Below, piece after piece: positions 9,445 through 17,859 of a DNA stretch of 64,000 nt. The position numbers and the translations under genes are program-made. Numbering within the stretch: the first letter of the stretch is position 1; each line of letters opens with the position of its first letter. The notes beneath the pieces were generated by a model. That model did not search any database, was not told the origin of the DNA, and worked only from the letters and a program-made list of their open reading frames with translations. This DNA comes from Flavobacterium sp. (GTDB lineage Bacteria; Bacteroidota; Bacteroidia; Flavobacteriales; Flavobacteriaceae), in contig JAEUTY010000006.1 of the NCBI GenBank assembly GCA_016787805.1, forward strand, positions 19,791 through 83,790, read 5' to 3'.

Positions 9445-11718
9445 ATGCAGACAAAATGCTTTTTTTTGTTGGGATTACTTTTTAATTTAAGTTTTTCACA
9501 ACTACAACAACTTCCAATCATTCCAAAACCAAAAATTTTCAAAGTAGAAGATGGAGTTTTTTTGCTTTCCAATCAAACCGTAATTCAAGCACAAAATGAT
9601 TCTTTTGAAGCTCTTTTTTTGCAAAAAGCCATCTTGCAACGAACCGGATTCGAATTGAAAATTGAAGCTAATCCAAAGTCAGAATCGATAATCAACCTTA
9701 GTTTACTAGTGCCTTCCAATGCCGATTTTAATAAAGAATTACATACTGTTTCCATTACTAATAGTTATATTCAAATTCAAGCCGCAAGCAATCAAGGTTT
9801 GTTTTACGGAATCCAATCACTTATCCAACTCATTCCTTTCGAAAAAAGATCAGAAATAAAACTCTCCACAACCGAAATCGTTGATCAACCCAAATTCAAA
9901 TGGCGCGGATTACACCTCGACGTGTGTCGGCATTTCTTTTCAAAGGATTTTATAAAAAAGTACATTGATTATTTGGCTACGTACAAAATGAATACGTTCC
10001 ATTGGCATTTGACCGACGATCAAGGTTGGCGAATTGAAATCAAAAAATACCCAAAACTGACCGAAGTTGGGGCTTGGCGAAAAGGTTCAATGGTAGGGCA
10101 TTACAACGAAAACACCTACGATAACGAACTACACGGCGGATTTTACACTCAAGATGATATCAAGGAAATCGTCGCGTATGCGCAACAACGTCATGTAACA
10201 ATAGTTCCCGAAATTGAAATGCCAGGTCACGCTTTAGCAGCTTTAGCTTCTTACCCTGAATATTCGTGTACTGGCGGCCCATTTGAAGTAGCCAAACAAT
10301 GGGGCGTTTTAGACGATGTTTTTTGCCCAAAAGAGCAAACATTTACTTTCTTAGAAAATATTTTAGCCGAAGTGATATCGCTTTTCCCTTCTGAATATAT
10401 CCATGTTGGCGGCGATGAATGTCCTAAAACACGTTGGAAAAATTGCCCAAATTGTCAAAACTTAATCAAAACAAAAGGACTCAAAGACGAGCACGAATTG
10501 CAAAGTTATTTTATTCAACGAATTGAAAAATTTGTCAATAGTAAAGGCAAAAAAATCATCGGCTGGGACGAAATCCTAGAAGGGGGTTTAGCTCCCAATG
10601 CTGCTGTAATGAGTTGGCGTGGAACCGAAGGCGGAATCGAAGCAGCCAAACTTAAGCATTATGTTGTGATGACTCCAGGTTCACATTGTTATTTTGATCA
10701 TTACCAAGGTGATCCTAAAAACGAACCATTAGCAATTGGCGGCTACACTAATCTAGAAAAAGTGTACTCGTTTAATCCAATTCCCCAAGTTTTGACAACA
10801 GAAGAATCGAACTACATTTTAGGCGCACAAGGCAACGTTTGGACTGAATACATCACCGATGAAAAAAAAGTGGAATACATGATTTTTCCGCGAATGATGG
10901 CGTTGGCAGAAGTGCTTTGGGGAACGGCCAATCCAACCGATTTTAATCAGTTTCAAGATCGAGTGATAGGGCAATTTCAAACATTGGATCAACTCGGAAT
11001 CAATTATAGCAAAGCCATTTTTGAAGTTATATCAACTGTAAATCCTTCCAAGAGTGGAAATGGTGTTGAGTTCCAACTAAAATCAGCTAAAAACAGCAAC
11101 GGTATTCGTTTTACAACCGACAGAACCGAACCAAAAGCAACTTCTTTGAGTTATACCAATCCGATTTCAATTACTCAAAATACAACTGTAAAAGCGGCTT
11201 TTTTTGAAGGCCAAAATCAAAAAAGTGCTACGATTACTCAAGATTTTATTGTTAGTAAATCAACAGGAAAAAACATCCAATTACTTAACCCACCACACGA
11301 AAATTACAGCTTAGGTGGTTCATTTGCTTTAATCAACGGAATGAAAGGCAATCCTACCAAATTCGGTCGCGATTGGTTGGGTTTCTGGGGGAAAGATTTA
11401 GTAGCAATCATTGATTTAGGGAAAAAAGAAAAAGTCAGTCAAATAGCAGTTGGCGTTTTATCCAATGAAGGAAGCTGGATTTACTATCCTAATGAAGTGG
11501 AGTTTTTAGTGTCAAAAGACGGAAAGAATTTTAAATCGATTAAAAAACTTTCGTTAGAAGATATAAAAAAGGCAAAAGGAATTTTGTCGGTCAATTTCAA
11601 AGCAACAGAAGCTCAATTTGTAAAAGTCATTGCCAAAAATGCTGGAAAAATTGCTGATGGAATGCCGGGAGCAGGTTCCAATGCTTGGCTTTTTGTAGAT
11701 GAAATAAGTGTGGATTAA
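9445..11718 (+). CDS. Beta-N-acetylhexosaminidase, GH20
   Basis: This 757-aa secreted glycoside hydrolase of family 20 would remove terminal beta-linked GlcNAc or GalNAc by substrate-assisted catalysis. A signal peptide (MQTKCFFLLGLLFNLSFSQ) is followed by the GH20 N-terminal domain and a catalytic barrel with WRGLHLDVCRHFF, HWHLTDDQGWRIEI and the Asp-Glu pair Asp324-Glu325 in HVGGDECPKTRW. The C-terminus carries a chitobiase-type domain (FTTDRTEPKATS) and a discoidin-like beta domain. ATG 9445 is chosen because the signal peptide begins there; the frame opens earlier at GTG 9391 inside the terminator. It heads an operon with glycosylasparaginase, cutC and beta-mannosidase. Confidence 0.93.
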   Translation: MQTKCFFLLGLLFNLSFSQLQQLPIIPKPKIFKVEDGVFLLSNQTVIQAQNDSFEALFLQKAILQRTGFELKIEANPKSESIINLSLLVPSNADFNKELHTVSITNSYIQIQAASNQGLFYGIQSLIQLIPFEKRSEIKLSTTEIVDQPKFKWRGLHLDVCRHFFSKDFIKKYIDYLATYKMNTFHWHLTDDQGWRIEIKKYPKLTEVGAWRKGSMVGHYNENTYDNELHGGFYTQDDIKEIVAYAQQRHVTIVPEIEMPGHALAALASYPEYSCTGGPFEVAKQWGVLDDVFCPKEQTFTFLENILAEVISLFPSEYIHVGGDECPKTRWKNCPNCQNLIKTKGLKDEHELQSYFIQRIEKFVNSKGKKIIGWDEILEGGLAPNAAVMSWRGTEGGIEAAKLKHYVVMTPGSHCYFDHYQGDPKNEPLAIGGYTNLEKVYSFNPIPQVLTTEESNYILGAQGNVWTEYITDEKKVEYMIFPRMMALAEVLWGTANPTDFNQFQDRVIGQFQTLDQLGINYSKAIFEVISTVNPSKSGNGVEFQLKSAKNSNGIRFTTDRTEPKATSLSYTNPISITQNTTVKAAFFEGQNQKSATITQDFIVSKSTGKNIQLLNPPHENYSLGGSFALINGMKGNPTKFGRDWLGFWGKDLVAIIDLGKKEKVSQIAVGVLSNEGSWIYYPNEVEFLVSKDGKNFKSIKKLSLEDIKKAKGILSVNFKATEAQFVKVIAKNAGKIADGMPGAGSNAWLFVDEISVD

Positions 11719-11739
11719 AAATGGAACAGCATCGTAATT

Positions 11740-12732
11740 ATGGACAATCGTAGAAATTTTATCAAAACTGCAGCAGTAGGTTCTATTGCATTAGCATTGA
11801 ACAAATTCCAATCTTCTGAAGAAACAACTTTAGAAGAAATAGGAAAAATAAATAAACCTATTGTATTGTCTACATGGAATTTTGGTGTACAAGCCAATGG
11901 TGCAGCTTGGGAAATTCTCAAAAATAATGGTCGCGCTTTAGATGCGGTTGAAGCTGGAGTAAAAATTCCAGAAGGCGATCCCAATGAAAGAAGCGTAGGT
12001 TATGGCGGACGACCCGATCGAGATGGAAGAGTGACTCTCGATGCTTGCATTATGGATGAGTTTTCTAATATCGGCTCAGTAGCTTGTTTGGAACACATCA
12101 AACATCCCATTTCAGTAGCTAGAGCAGTGATGGAAAAAACACCACACGTGATGTTGGTAGGCGACGGCGCACTGCAATTTGCGCTTTCTCAAGGTTTTGT
12201 CAAAGAAAATTTATTGGTGGAAGACTCTGAAAAAGAGTGGAAAGAATGGCTAAAAAACAGCGAATATTCTCCCAAAGCCAACATCGAAAACCATGATACT
12301 ATAGGAATGATTGCGTTGGACAGTGCTGGAAATCTTTCAGGTGCGTGTACCACCAGCGGAATGGCGTTCAAAATGCACGGTCGTGTAGGTGATTCACCTA
12401 TTATCGGCGCTGGTTTGTATGTGGATAACGAAATTGGTGCTGCGACAGCAACAGGTCATGGTGAAGAGGTCATCCGAATTGCAGGTTGTCATTTGGTTGT
12501 AGAGCTGATGCGACAAGGAAAATCGCCTCAAAAAGCCTGTGAAGAAGCTGTCTCTAGAATTGTTAAACTAACGCAAAATCGAAATAAAAGCCTAAAAGAT
12601 ATTCAAGTCGGATTTATCGCTTTAAGCAAAAAAGGAGAATATGGTGCGTATTGTATTCAAGGCGGATTCAATTATGCAGTAAATGATAATTCGGGCAACA
12701 AATTGATCGATTCGGATTATTTTTTAAAATAA
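11740..12732 (+). CDS. N4-(beta-N-acetylglucosaminyl)-L-asparaginase (glycosylasparaginase)
   Basis: Glycosylasparaginase is an N-terminal nucleophile hydrolase that cleaves the GlcNAc-Asn bond of N-linked glycopeptides. The 330-aa precursor has the autocleavage site HDTIGM, with Thr187 as the expected new N-terminal nucleophile. The downstream segments GRVGDSPIIGAGLYVDNE and ATATGHGEE match the family. The N-terminus (NRRNFIKTAAVGSIALAL) resembles a twin-arginine export signal, so the enzyme is probably periplasmic or lipid-anchored. It follows the GH20 gene by 21 bases. A family member from a former Flavobacterium species is well studied, which supports the call. Confidence 0.92.
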   Translation: MDNRRNFIKTAAVGSIALALNKFQSSEETTLEEIGKINKPIVLSTWNFGVQANGAAWEILKNNGRALDAVEAGVKIPEGDPNERSVGYGGRPDRDGRVTLDACIMDEFSNIGSVACLEHIKHPISVARAVMEKTPHVMLVGDGALQFALSQGFVKENLLVEDSEKEWKEWLKNSEYSPKANIENHDTIGMIALDSAGNLSGACTTSGMAFKMHGRVGDSPIIGAGLYVDNEIGAATATGHGEEVIRIAGCHLVVELMRQGKSPQKACEEAVSRIVKLTQNRNKSLKDIQVGFIALSKKGEYGAYCIQGGFNYAVNDNSGNKLIDSDYFLK

Positions 12733-12755
12733 CTAATGAGGTTTAAAATGGATGT

Positions 12756-13433
12756 ATGGTGCAAAAAGCAAAATTAGAAATAGCTTGTTTTAATTTAGCA
12801 GCGACGCTTATTGCTCAAAAAAATGGAGCTGATAGAGTGGAATTTTGCGATGGAATTTTGGTGGGTGGAATCACGCCCGATAGCGCCGAAACAGAATTAG
12901 CAAAAGCCTCTTTGCAAATCGATTTGTATGTGATGATTCGCCCACGTGGAGGTAATTTTGTGTATTCTGAAAGTGAGTTTCAACAAATGAAATCCGACAT
13001 CTTAGCTTTCAAAAAGATTCCAGTTGATGGTTTTGTTTTCGGAATTTTAAACGAAGATCATTCAGTAAATATGGTTCAAAATCAAGAATTAGTCCAATTA
13101 GCACATCCAATTCCGTGTACTTTTCATCGCGCTTTCGATGAAGTAACAGATGCTTTCCAATCACTTGAAGAAATCATTGAGTGCGGTTTTCAAACCATTT
13201 TAACCTCAGGTCAAAAACCCAATGTAATGGATGGTGTTAATCAACTACAAGAATTGGTCAAAATAGCCAATAATCGAATTACAATTATGCCAGGCGGAGG
13301 TTTGCGATCGTCCAATATTGAACATATTCAACAACTAACTCAAGCGGTTTTTTATCATTCCTCAGCCATAACTTCAGAAGGCGAAGTGCCCAATCCTTTT
13401 GAAATACAAGAATTAAAATCAAAACTCAAATGA
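12756..13433 (+). CDS. cutC: CutC family protein
   Basis: CutC was named for a suggested role in copper homeostasis; the enzymatic function of the family is not settled. The 225-aa cytoplasmic protein has the TIM-barrel signatures CFNLAATLIAQKNGADRVEFC, VMIRPRGGNFVYSE, FVFGILNEDHSVN, TFHRAFDEVTD and TIMPGGGLRSSN. Length is slightly short compared with E. coli CutC. It sits between glycosylasparaginase (23 bases away) and beta-mannosidase (ATGA overlap), so a role linked to sugar metabolism is possible. That is inference from context only. Confidence 0.9.
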   Translation: MVQKAKLEIACFNLAATLIAQKNGADRVEFCDGILVGGITPDSAETELAKASLQIDLYVMIRPRGGNFVYSESEFQQMKSDILAFKKIPVDGFVFGILNEDHSVNMVQNQELVQLAHPIPCTFHRAFDEVTDAFQSLEEIIECGFQTILTSGQKPNVMDGVNQLQELVKIANNRITIMPGGGLRSSNIEHIQQLTQAVFYHSSAITSEGEVPNPFEIQELKSKLK

Positions 13434-15916
13434 TAGTGTTGTTTTTTCAGAAGATAAATTCCAAGTTATTATTTCTCTTGGTTTGGATGACTGTGGTAAG
13501 TTACAGTCAAACTTCTGAACGCAATTTGTCAAATGAAAAATGGTTCTTCGCCAAGCAAGGCCAAACCAATTGGAATCGAGCTCAAGTTCCAGGTACAATT
13601 CATACTGATTTATTGCTCAACAAACTCATTCCAGATCCTTTTTATGGAACCAACGAAAAACAATTGCAATGGATTGAAAACGAAAATTGGGAATACAAAA
13701 CCTCTTTTGCAATCACGCAAAAAGAAAAAAACAATGCCAACTGCTTACTGCAATTCGATGGTTTAGACACGTATGCAAAGGTTTATCTGAATAATGCACT
13801 ATTGTTAGAAGCCAACAACATGTTTCGAACCTGGAAAATCGATGTTAAAAAGCTGCTGAAAGTGGGCCAAAATGAATTGAAAATTGTGTTTACTTCATCG
13901 GTCAATAAAGCCAAAGAAGAAGCTAAGAAATTGCCTTACACTTTGCCAGGCGACGAAAAAGTATTCGTTCGAAAAGCACAATATCAATTTGGTTGGGATT
14001 GGGGTCCAAGGTTTGTCACTGCTGGAATTTGGAAACCTGTAAAACTTTTGTATTGGAACGAGGCTCAAATTACAAATGTACGTTTTGAACAACAAGAACT
14101 TAATAGTGATCTTGCCAAACTAAATTTTAAATTCACCATTATTACCCAAAAAACCGGAGATTATGTCGTAAAAATGGACAAAATGCCTTTCCATTTTCAG
14201 CTTAAAAAAGGAATTAATGTGGTCAATGTTCCAATTGAAATTAAAAACCCTATATTATGGTGGTGCAATGGTTTGGGTGTACCACATCAATATCAATTTC
14301 GTTTTTCGTTGGAAAAAAACAATAAAAAACTCGACGAGAAAGAAATGAAAGTTGGGTTGCGCACGATTGAATTAGTTCAAGAAAAAGACAAAATCGGAAC
14401 TAGTTTCTTCTTCAAATTAAATGGTGTTCCTGTTTTTATGAAAGGTGCCAATTACATACCAACGAATAGTTTTCTGCCAAGAGTTCCTACTTCAACCTAT
14501 AAAAGTGTAGTTCAAAATGCTGTAGAGGCTAATATGAATATGCTTCGCGTTTGGGGTGGTGGAGTCTATGTCGATGATGCTTTTTATGAAGAATGTGATG
14601 AAAAAGGCATCTTGGTTTGGCAAGATTTTATGTTTGCTTGCGCAATGTATCCAGGTGATGATGCTTATGTAAACAATGTAAAAGAAGAAGTAATTGATAA
14701 CGTTAAAAGATTGCAAAATCATCCGTCTATTGCACTTTGGTGTGGAAATAATGAAAGTGATGAAGGTTGGCACAATTGGGGTTGGCAGAAACAATACATG
14801 TATTCAAAAGCCGATTCTACCCAAGTTTGGAACAATTATAAGAAGTTGTTTCACGATGTTATTCCAACAACACTGGATAATTTGCTTCCTGCAAATGAAA
14901 ATAGATATTGGCCGTCATCACCTTCGATTGGTTGGGGAAAAAAAGAGAGTTTATTACAAGGCGATTCCCATTATTGGGGCGTTTGGTGGGGAAAAGAACC
15001 TTTTGAAGTCTACGAAAGAAAAATTGGTCGTTTTATGAGTGAATACGGTTTTCAAGGTATGCCCGATTTAATGACTTTTCAATCTTTTACATCGGATTTA
15101 GATTTGAAATCAGAGGCGGTCAAAAACCATCAAAAGCATCCTACGGGTTATGAGACCATCAATGAGTATATGGCTCGCGATTACAATATTCCAACGCGTT
15201 TTCAAGATTATGTTTACGTTTCACAATTGCTTCAAGCAGACGGAATGAAAACCGCAATCGAAGCACATCGAAGAGCCAAACCTTATTGCATGGGAACATT
15301 ATACTGGCAATTGAACGACTGTTGGCCTGTTACTTCTTGGAGTTCAGTTGATTATTTTGGTAGATGGAAAGCCGTTCACTATCAAGTGAAAAGAAGCTAT
15401 GAAAAAGTGCTTTTGTCCGTTCATAAAGGAAATGAAACCTACAAGATACAGCTTATCAATGATGATATTGTAGCTCACGATGGAGTGATTGAAGTTGAAC
15501 TAGTGAATTTCAAAGGAGCTGTTTTGTGGAATAAAAAAATAACCTTCAAATCCGAAGCCAATTCAAATTCAACTGCTTTGGTATTAACAACAGGAGACTT
15601 AACGGGAATGAAATTAGACTCTGTTTGTTTAAAAATGAAGTTTGCGTCAAACCTTAAACATTGGCAATCCACCTATTTTTTTGAAAAACCAAAAGAGTTA
15701 AAATTAACTAAACCAACTTTTCAAATTACCAGAATAGATGATGTGACTATTGAAATAACTTCGGATGTTTTGGCCAAAAATGTTTTTCTGTCTTCTGATG
15801 AAGAGGTTTTCTTTAGCGATAATTATTTTGATGTGTTGCCAAATCAGAAAATTGAAATTAAGCTTTCTAAACCAACCAATCAAATTAATGCAAAATCATT
15901 ATTTGAAGTTTTATAA
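13430..15916 (+). CDS. Beta-mannosidase, GH2
   Basis: This 828-aa family 2 glycoside hydrolase is of the beta-mannosidase type, removing beta-linked mannose such as Man-beta-1,4-GlcNAc. A hydrophobic N-terminus ending near TVVSYSQ suggests export. The beta-sandwich domain carries FDGLDTYAKVYLN and YQFGWDWGPRFVTAG, the latter diagnostic of beta-mannosidases. The catalytic barrel has NMLRVWGGGVY, acid/base Glu442 in WCGNNES and nucleophile Glu538 in MSEYGFQGMPD. Its ATG overlaps the cutC stop (ATGA), so it is translationally coupled. Confidence 0.93.
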   Translation: MIVLFFQKINSKLLFLLVWMTVVSYSQTSERNLSNEKWFFAKQGQTNWNRAQVPGTIHTDLLLNKLIPDPFYGTNEKQLQWIENENWEYKTSFAITQKEKNNANCLLQFDGLDTYAKVYLNNALLLEANNMFRTWKIDVKKLLKVGQNELKIVFTSSVNKAKEEAKKLPYTLPGDEKVFVRKAQYQFGWDWGPRFVTAGIWKPVKLLYWNEAQITNVRFEQQELNSDLAKLNFKFTIITQKTGDYVVKMDKMPFHFQLKKGINVVNVPIEIKNPILWWCNGLGVPHQYQFRFSLEKNNKKLDEKEMKVGLRTIELVQEKDKIGTSFFFKLNGVPVFMKGANYIPTNSFLPRVPTSTYKSVVQNAVEANMNMLRVWGGGVYVDDAFYEECDEKGILVWQDFMFACAMYPGDDAYVNNVKEEVIDNVKRLQNHPSIALWCGNNESDEGWHNWGWQKQYMYSKADSTQVWNNYKKLFHDVIPTTLDNLLPANENRYWPSSPSIGWGKKESLLQGDSHYWGVWWGKEPFEVYERKIGRFMSEYGFQGMPDLMTFQSFTSDLDLKSEAVKNHQKHPTGYETINEYMARDYNIPTRFQDYVYVSQLLQADGMKTAIEAHRRAKPYCMGTLYWQLNDCWPVTSWSSVDYFGRWKAVHYQVKRSYEKVLLSVHKGNETYKIQLINDDIVAHDGVIEVELVNFKGAVLWNKKITFKSEANSNSTALVLTTGDLTGMKLDSVCLKMKFASNLKHWQSTYFFEKPKELKLTKPTFQITRIDDVTIEITSDVLAKNVFLSSDEEVFFSDNYFDVLPNQKIEIKLSKPTNQINAKSLFEVL

Positions 15917-15957
15917 AAAAAGGTGTTTTCTCTCTTTATTCTCAGTGTTTTACCTTA

Positions 15958-15987
15958 TTGTTAATGAATTAGTTATACTTAATTTTG
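15958..15987 (+). promoter_or_regulatory. Probable promoter of the 16023 gene
   Basis: TTG at 15958-15960, a 19-base gap and TAATTTTG at 15980-15987 fit the Bacteroidota promoter. The start codon is 35 bases further on. Confidence 0.55.
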
Positions 15988-16022
15988 ATTGTAAAATAGT
16001 ATAAATAGTAAAACATAAAATT

Positions 16023-17516
16023 ATGAAAACAAACTACAGATTAATTGTGTTACTTACGGCAGTTATAGCGGTAATTTTATTTGCAGTATTTTGGAACAGA
16101 GGTAAAGAAGATACTCCAAATAAAAAGGAAGAAAGAGTGGATTTAAAAACAGGACAAGTTCAACCCAAACGAGTTGAAGGTGGTAAATTCCCTAGTGTAA
16201 AACCCAATCTTGATCAAAAACTGAATGAAACTGAAAAACCTGTTTTTGTTCCAAAAGGACCAAAACGAGGGAAGTTGAAACCAAATAACAAAGCTTTTAA
16301 GGTTAAAGAATTAAAATTAAATAATCAGGCTTCACAAGCACCATTGTATTTTGATGTTTTAGATGAAAATGGTGATGCAACACCAATAGCGCATACATTA
16401 AATCCTGAACCAAGTGTAGCTGAAAATGGGCAAACAGTAATGACAACAGGAAATTTTTGGATGTCATTATCGCAAGACGCAGGCGTTAATTTTAGTACCT
16501 TAAACCCAACTACTATTTTCCCACAGGATTATGGTGGATTTTGTTGTGATCAAGTGCTACAGTATATTCCTCAATACGATTTATTTGTTTGGTTGCTTCA
16601 ATATGGTTCAAGTGGTGGAGTAAATGCTATTCGAATTGCAGTTCAAAATACTGCTGAAGTAAGAAATAGTAATGGTACATCTTGGACTTATTGGGATTTT
16701 ACCAATAACTTTTTTGATGCAACAGGAGCTCTTGATTACAACGACATGAGTTTTGGAAACGATTTTTTGTATTGGACAAGCAGTGTTAATGGAGGACGAT
16801 ATGTGGTAAGAGTACCTTTAAAAGAATTACAGGCTAGAAGCACTGTGAATTTTCAATATACTGGAAGCACCGATGCTTTTTGGTCGCACGTTACACAAAA
16901 TGGAACCAATGGAGTATATTGGGCCGGACATAAAGACAACAGTACTTTAAGAGTTTTTAGCATGATGGATGGTGATGGATTTTACAGTTGGCGAGAAGTG
17001 CCAATTAATTCTTGGCCGAACAGCCCAATGAGTTCAATAGCAGCAAATGGAACCGATTGGCTTTCAGATGCAAGTTGGAAAACCTATGTGAGAGCTGCCG
17101 CAACAAAGCGAGGTAAGATTTATTTTGCTTGGAATGCCTCCAATGGAGATGGTTTTCCACAGCCGCATGTTCAAATAGTCGAACTCAATTCGAGTACATT
17201 TGCACTTGAAAATCAAATGCAAATATGGAATCCTGATTTTGCATTTGCCTATCCATATTTTGAAACCAATAGTGAAGGCGAACTAGGGTTGATAACTGCC
17301 TTTGGTGGCGGATCATTTAATGCAAGTAGTGGAGTAGGTGTTTGGGGTGATTTTGTTGTCTATTACCCAAGACTGAGCGAAATGAGTCAAAATAATTATG
17401 GTCATTATCATACCGCAAGACGTTCGGGTTCAAATCAGCAAAGGTGGGTTAGTGCTGGTTATACACACAATGCTGATGGAACAGTGCTTCCTTATTATCT
17501 TACATTCAGGCGATAA
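16023..17516 (+). CDS. Exported or membrane-anchored protein of unknown function
   Basis: I do not recognise this 497-aa protein. It begins with a signal anchor (LIVLLTAVIAVILFAVFW, about residues 7-24), followed by a charged, proline- and lysine-rich linker to about residue 100. The rest is rich in Trp, Tyr, Gly and Asn with repeated sheet-like segments (for example FCCDQVLQYIPQYDLFVWLL, YWTSSVNGGRYVVRV, FWSHVTQNGTNGVYWAGH), which suggests a beta-propeller like those in sialidase-type proteins. No T9SS sorting domain is seen at its end. A terminator follows. It may act on extracellular substrates, but nothing in the sequence names one. Confidence 0.7.
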   Translation: MKTNYRLIVLLTAVIAVILFAVFWNRGKEDTPNKKEERVDLKTGQVQPKRVEGGKFPSVKPNLDQKLNETEKPVFVPKGPKRGKLKPNNKAFKVKELKLNNQASQAPLYFDVLDENGDATPIAHTLNPEPSVAENGQTVMTTGNFWMSLSQDAGVNFSTLNPTTIFPQDYGGFCCDQVLQYIPQYDLFVWLLQYGSSGGVNAIRIAVQNTAEVRNSNGTSWTYWDFTNNFFDATGALDYNDMSFGNDFLYWTSSVNGGRYVVRVPLKELQARSTVNFQYTGSTDAFWSHVTQNGTNGVYWAGHKDNSTLRVFSMMDGDGFYSWREVPINSWPNSPMSSIAANGTDWLSDASWKTYVRAAATKRGKIYFAWNASNGDGFPQPHVQIVELNSSTFALENQMQIWNPDFAFAYPYFETNSEGELGLITAFGGGSFNASSGVGVWGDFVVYYPRLSEMSQNNYGHYHTARRSGSNQQRWVSAGYTHNADGTVLPYYLTFRR

Positions 17517-17541
17517 GAAAAGGAATGCAATAATTTAATAG

Positions 17542-17583
17542 AACTAATTCAGGTAGCCATTTAATACTTGAATTAGTTTTTTA
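17542..17583 (+). terminator. Intrinsic terminator of the 16023 gene
   Basis: AACTAATTCA (17542-17551) pairs with TGAATTAGTT (17569-17578), followed by a T run to 17583. Confidence 0.7.
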
Positions 17584-17811
17584 TTAAAAATAGTTTGGAT
17601 TTTGTTAGTCGTCATTAAAAGCTGTGCTTAGTTAATGTTTTATCATGATGTCTTACCTTAAAATAACTATATATATTTTAAAAATAGAATAATGCAAATA
17701 TTCGGATTGCTCAATAATCAACTAGAGTAATCAAACTTAAAAACTTGAAACCTATTTTATTTAAAGACCAAGAAACTTCCTCTTAATATTTACTGTCAAT
17801 TCTTTTAAAAC
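17584..17811. other. AT-rich convergent intergenic region
   Basis: This is the middle of the 343-base gap between two convergent genes. Apart from the terminators at each end I see no gene, repeat or clear structure in it. Confidence 0.5.
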
Positions 17812-17844
17812 AAAAAGGCCGTTCTTTCGAACAGCCTTTTTTAT
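17812..17844 (-). terminator. Terminator of the large T9SS gene (bidirectional)
   Basis: AAAAAGGC and GTTC pair with GAAC and GCCTTTTT around a short loop. It has A and T tracts on both sides, so it can work on either strand. It lies 16 bases beyond the stop of the minus-strand gene. Confidence 0.75.
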
Positions 17845-17859
17845 TCTTATTGAAAAATA

